Source: Methanosarcina horonobensis HB-1 = JCM 15518
GTDB taxonomy: Archaea > Halobacteriota > Methanosarcinia > Methanosarcinales > Methanosarcinaceae
DNA length: 64,000 bases
Assembly: GCF_000970285.1 (NCBI RefSeq)
Contig: NZ_CP009516.1
Location: 3,203,036-3,267,035, forward strand
Direction of reading: 5' to 3'
The position numbers and the translations under genes were made by a program. This document shows, piece after piece, positions 60,764-64,000 of the stretch. The notes under the pieces are model-generated. The model ran no database searches, was not told the DNA's origin, and saw only the letters and a list, made by a program, of their open reading frames with translations. Position 1 is the stretch's first letter; each line of letters begins with the position of its first letter.

Positions 60764-61654
60764 TTACTGCTTTTCCCCTGTTCTTTCTTTGCCGGAAGCT
60801 CTCTGCCCCTTTCCTGCTGTGCCGGAACCCTTCCTTCTCGCATATGGGGCCTTTTTTGCTGCAAGCCTGTAAAGCTCTTCAGCCGGGTTTCCTGCTTCGG
60901 AAAGCTCGGGATAATCGTCCCTGAGTGCTTTCAAAGCCCGCCGGGATATGTAGTCCATTTGTCTCAGGGTCAGGTTTTCGACATCTTGCATGGCTTTTTT
61001 TTGATCAGGGAGCTGGTGGAAGATCCGTACCATAATATCTCCTGCTCTGTCCCGCACATGGCTGTCCCCGCTCCCTGAAAGTTTCAGCAGGCTTTCCCAG
61101 ACCTGTTTTCTATCTTCCATGTAAGGGTATATCAAAATAAAGGCATTCGAGGCGAGTTCACGGACTTCCCCATGCTCGCTCCCTGCAAGAGCTATAAAAT
61201 CAGCCCAGATCTTTTCTCTATCCGGCATGGAAGGGAAAAGCAGGATTAAAACTTCTACTGCACGTGTTCTGACATAACTGCTCTCGTCCTCAGCCAGCCG
61301 AAGGAGAAAGTCCCATGCTTTTCTTTTCTCCGGCATATAGCCGAATGCAGAAACGATAGACAAGGCTACGGCTTTCCAGACTTCCGGGTCTTCGGTCCTT
61401 AGAAGTTCAAGCAGGCGGTTCCAGACCTTTTCTTTTTCCGTACCCGAAAGTTCTATGAAAAATGTTCCAAGGGTGTTTATTGCTTTTCCCCTGAGAGTTT
61501 TATCTTCATCGGAACAAAGCCTGATAATGTCCTCCAGAGCTTGCTGCCTGTCTGGAAGGAACCCAAAACATGTTATGAGCTGCTGTAAAAAGTCTGTTCT
61601 TTCATCTAAACTCGGGCTAAATGTTCTTTCGTGTACGTTGGACTGATCGACCAA
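60764..61654 (-). CDS. HEAT-repeat protein, 296 aa, paralogue of the 1001-aa protein
   Basis: Starts with the same pattern as the large HEAT protein (VHERTFSPSLDERTDFLQQL against IHDKTFNQASNERIKAARQL), then five to six repeats with PDRxxxWxxLxxLxxxxxxxVRxxA. It ends soon after with a basic Gly/Arg/Lys tail (RRKGSGTAGKGQRASGKERT) in place of the large protein's C-terminal domain. Likely a scaffold. Confidence 0.82.
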   Translation of the reverse strand: MVDQSNVHERTFSPSLDERTDFLQQLITCFGFLPDRQQALEDIIRLCSDEDKTLRGKAINTLGTFFIELSGTEKEKVWNRLLELLRTEDPEVWKAVALSIVSAFGYMPEKRKAWDFLLRLAEDESSYVRTRAVEVLILLFPSMPDREKIWADFIALAGSEHGEVRELASNAFILIYPYMEDRKQVWESLLKLSGSGDSHVRDRAGDIMVRIFHQLPDQKKAMQDVENLTLRQMDYISRRALKALRDDYPELSEAGNPAEELYRLAAKKAPYARRKGSGTAGKGQRASGKERTGEKQ

Positions 61655-61803
61655 GAGTCCTCACCAGCAATAGCACAAATTTTATGAAACTAAACACTTT
61701 ACAACGATTTTACTTTGGTTAAGTATCCTGCTTGTTGAGAAAAATGAGAAAAATATAATATTCAGGTACTCTATAAAAAGAAAAAAGTACTGTATAAGAA
61801 ATT

Positions 61804-62391
61804 TTATTTTTCCGAAATCTTAAACTCGTATGTGAAATCTCCACCAGCTTCTCCATCTTTATCTCCATCAAAAGGAGCACCTTTAGCATCTTTGATAACC
61901 CCTGATCCCGTGTCAGTTCCTATCAAAGTAATAGAGATTTTAGTCTCTTCTTCTCCCACAGGATACTCTTCAGAAGGCCTGAACGTCAGCGTTCTGGTAC
62001 TGGCATCAAGAGTACCTTCTACAGGATTTTTCGAAGCTGAACTCCTGACAATAACTGTATCCTTCGTGACAGTAGAACTGTCGATAGAAGAATCGAACTC
62101 AATCCAGATAGGGGACTTCGGGTCCTTGGAAAATATTTGTCGATCTGGATAAACAGACTTCACAGTAGCAGGGTATGGGCGTTTAAGTACCTTCTTTGGA
62201 ACTACATGGAATTTTTTGTACGCTTTTTTCTCTTTAATATATTTATCATAAGCATATCTCGCCGTAACACCGGCAACAAAGCCTACCGCAGCTCCGGCGG
62301 CTGTCCCAACTGTTGTCCCTACTAACAGGCCACCAAGTAAATGATGTTTCTTTTTAAGCACATATTTCTTTGTCAATTCTTTACCCCCCAT
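61804..62391 (-). CDS. membrane-anchored Ig-like (Big_5) protein, 195 aa
   Basis: Basic N-terminus (KKYVLKKKHH), a Gly-rich helix (LLVGTTVGTAAGAAVGFVAG), then a Big_5/SbsA Ig-like domain: TVKSVYPDRQIFSKDPKSPI, IEFDSSIDSSTVTKDTVIV and LTFRPSEEYPVGE. Acidic C-terminal loop (FDGDKDGEAGG) may bind calcium. Probably at the cell surface. GGGGGG precedes the start. Confidence 0.7.
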   Translation of the reverse strand: MGGKELTKKYVLKKKHHLLGGLLVGTTVGTAAGAAVGFVAGVTARYAYDKYIKEKKAYKKFHVVPKKVLKRPYPATVKSVYPDRQIFSKDPKSPIWIEFDSSIDSSTVTKDTVIVRSSASKNPVEGTLDASTRTLTFRPSEEYPVGEEETKISITLIGTDTGSGVIKDAKGAPFDGDKDGEAGGDFTYEFKISEK

Positions 62392-63430
62392 ATTTTTACC
62401 ATTTTTATTTACTCAACCTGAATTTTACTCCATCTAGTAAATCCTCTCCAAACATGTCTCCTGGCTGAAGTTTACAACTTAAATATCATGCTTCCTTCAG
62501 AGATGAATGAAAGAAATTACCAGTTAGTTTTGAGTTTGACTACGTGTTTCTTGGATATATATATTTGATCATATTATTAGCATATATAATATACGTTTGA
62601 TAAATAATTGTAGTAGCCTGTTTACTTCTTTTGTTAGCTTTTTATCTTCATGAATGCAGGAATAAATTCAATGATTAAAGAAAAAAGAAAAACTTTGAGG
62701 TCTATGGAAAGCATTTTTTTTATTTAAGTAAGACACTTCGCTGAAAACTAGCGGGGTTTATCAGCGCAACTTTGATTTAAAGTACTGTTGCGGGTAATGC
62801 AAACAGTCTTTTCTTCTTACAATTCAGGTGCTGATGTTCTCATCGGTTACGCGCACGCTGAGGGACAGCCTTCTAGAAAAATAAGTAAGGTTCATACAAT
62901 CCTTTAATATAATGAATAACTTGCGTGTAAGAACGCGTAAATCCAGTTGCATCAATTGCTAATAGAAACATCTTCTCCATGTAAGTAAAATAGCTTCAGG
63001 ACTCTTGACAAGATTAGATTAAATGATAAAGAAGGAATTCTGCAAAAGAAGGAATTCTGGATATAAAATTTCGAAGAGTAGTGTACTGACGAATCTTATC
63101 AAGGTCAAGTTTTTCCTTTATTTTTATGAGATCAATAAGTTCTACAAAATCACGATAATCTGTACTTATATACTCCTTCGATAAAGCCAGAACAAGAAGT
63201 TAATGTTGAGTATAAACGTGTTTGAAATATTTACAGGAGTAAAAAAGGTTCAATCTGGGAAGTCGAACCTTTTTAAGACTGAGATTAACAAATTTAATAT
63301 ACTTATTTGATGACAATAGAGATTGCTTCTCTTTTCTGTGGGGGAAAAATAAGGAGCAATTTTGAAACCTGATTTTTATAGATTTTTGGGTAAAAATAAG
63401 CAGTTAGAGGATTTCTACAGAGCCTTTCAA
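62392..63430. other. long intergenic region
   Basis: About 1 kb of AT-rich DNA without a supportable gene. A coding-like fragment near 62830-62900 (ADVLIGYAHAEGQPSRKISK) stands isolated and may be a relic. TTTTT tracts and possible promoters are scattered. Confidence 0.45.
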
Positions 63431-63643
63431 ACTATATCACATACAGGAAACCTGGACACAAGACCGGGGATTATATACTGGAATTTCTGGACGAACTACA
63501 TGCAAGAGAAAGAAAGACGATTATCATTATTACCATGATCTTGACCTGGTAAAATACGCAACAAGGGTTGTATACATCAGGGACGGAGAGATAGAAAAAA
63601 AACCAAGGAAAGCAAGAAAAGTGAAGCGGAGGAACAAAAGTGA
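63430..63643 (+). pseudogene. remnant of an ABC transporter ATPase C-terminus
   Basis: Reading across three frames restores GNLDTR, GDYILEFLDELHARERKTII, IITHDLDLVKYATRVVYIRD, GEIEKK and a tail ending SKKSEAEEQK whose TGA overlaps the next GTG. These are the D-loop, H-loop and C-terminus of a LolD/MacB-type ATPase. The Walker A and signature parts are absent and about three single bases are lost (near 63465, 63534 and the A run at 63592-63599). Confidence 0.75.
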
Positions 63644-64000
63644 AGAAGTTCTCTTTACTTACAATCTTACTGGTATTTTCAGCATTTACATGCCTTGGAG
63701 CCGGAACAGCACTGAGTGCATCAAACGGAAATATAAACTCTGCATCTCTGGATGTAAATTTAACCAACCAGAACCCTAACACTGCCCGCCCTGGGGAACC
63801 TGTTGAACTCACTGTCAGCGTGCAGAATGTGGGAACAAAGGATCTGAAGGACATTACTGTCACCGTCAAACCGGAATATCCCTTCACTGGGATTTCCGGA
63901 CAGTCCCTTGGAAAAAACATCTCTTATCTGAATGCACGGCAGGATACTAAAGAGGGAGGCGTCCTTAAATTCAAGCTAATGACAGATGCCAACGCATCTG
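63640..64000 (+). CDS. CARDB/COG1361 S-layer-type secreted protein, 5' part
   Basis: GTG behind CGGAGGAAC. Signal peptide (FSLLTILLVFSAFTCLGAGT), then a CARDB-like domain (DVNLTNQNPNTARPGEPVEL, TVSVQNVGTKDLKDITVTVK). Same family as the protein at 36112. The window ends inside the gene. By analogy an FtsX-like permease would follow, leaving this copy of the system with a broken ATPase. Confidence 0.75.
   Translation, partial: MKKFSLLTILLVFSAFTCLGAGTALSASNGNINSASLDVNLTNQNPNTARPGEPVELTVSVQNVGTKDLKDITVTVKPEYPFTGISGQSLGKNISYLNARQDTKEGGVLKFKLMTDANAS

Noticed and set aside
62830-62900. Coding-like fragment in the long intergenic region
   Set aside because: Too short and isolated to assign to a transposase or any other family.

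Overview
The window looks like a Methanosarcina-type chromosome (Methanosarcinales, Archaea). The evidence is archaeal TATA boxes, a NikR, a long archaeal FKBP isomerase, an AGCS amino-acid carrier, a MoxR/DUF58/von Willebrand operon, CARDB-type surface proteins next to FtsX-like ABC transporters, a lipoprotein serpin and large HEAT-repeat proteins. The species cannot be fixed from sequence alone.

Bases 1 to about 28,606 are mobile DNA. Two related integrated elements appear to sit head to tail at the 3' end of a minus-strand tRNA-Ser(UGA) gene (28606-28690). Element 2 runs from a partial tRNA 3'-end copy near 10365 to the tRNA itself, about 18.2 kb. Element 1 lies to its left, ends at the same copy near 10377, and extends past the left edge of the window. 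Each carries a near full-length-similar tyrosine integrase close to its right end (8482-9438 and 27222-28166), and both right ends share about 100 bp of related DNA.

Element 1 (visible part) has a third, different tyrosine recombinase, a small coat-like membrane protein, a secreted repeat-domain protein, several membrane proteins, a P-loop ATPase whose only possible starts are non-canonical, a protein made of two tandem repeats, the integrase and a GNAT-type toxin-antitoxin pair. Element 2 has a left early cluster of about eleven tiny overlapping genes rich in zinc ribbons, an HUH rolling-circle initiator, an AbrB-like regulator and small serine recombinase, a divergent Zot-like ATPase with a C-terminal HTH, a long rightward run of membrane and surface genes including a 765-residue spike-like protein, the integrase and a winged-helix regulator. 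Rep, Zot-like ATPase, small hydrophobic coat candidates, adsorption-like surface protein and integrase together resemble an inovirus-like or pleolipovirus-like provirus; this is inference.

From 28,700 to the right edge the DNA is chromosomal: FKBP isomerase, nikR, two paralogous GNATs, a Na/Ca exchanger, an ACT protein with a disturbed 5' end, an AGCS carrier, a CARDB/FtsX/ATPase export operon (36112-39447), a five-gene MoxR-BatA-like operon (40016-47351), and then a gene-poor zone with two homologous structured non-coding RNAs (47642-47809 and 48614-48814). Further right are a zinc-ribbon protein, an AI-2E family transporter, a 1001-residue HEAT protein and a shorter paralogue, a broken GNAT, a serpin, an IS200-type transposase, an Ig-like membrane protein, and a decayed ABC ATPase preceding a second CARDB-type gene cut by the window end.
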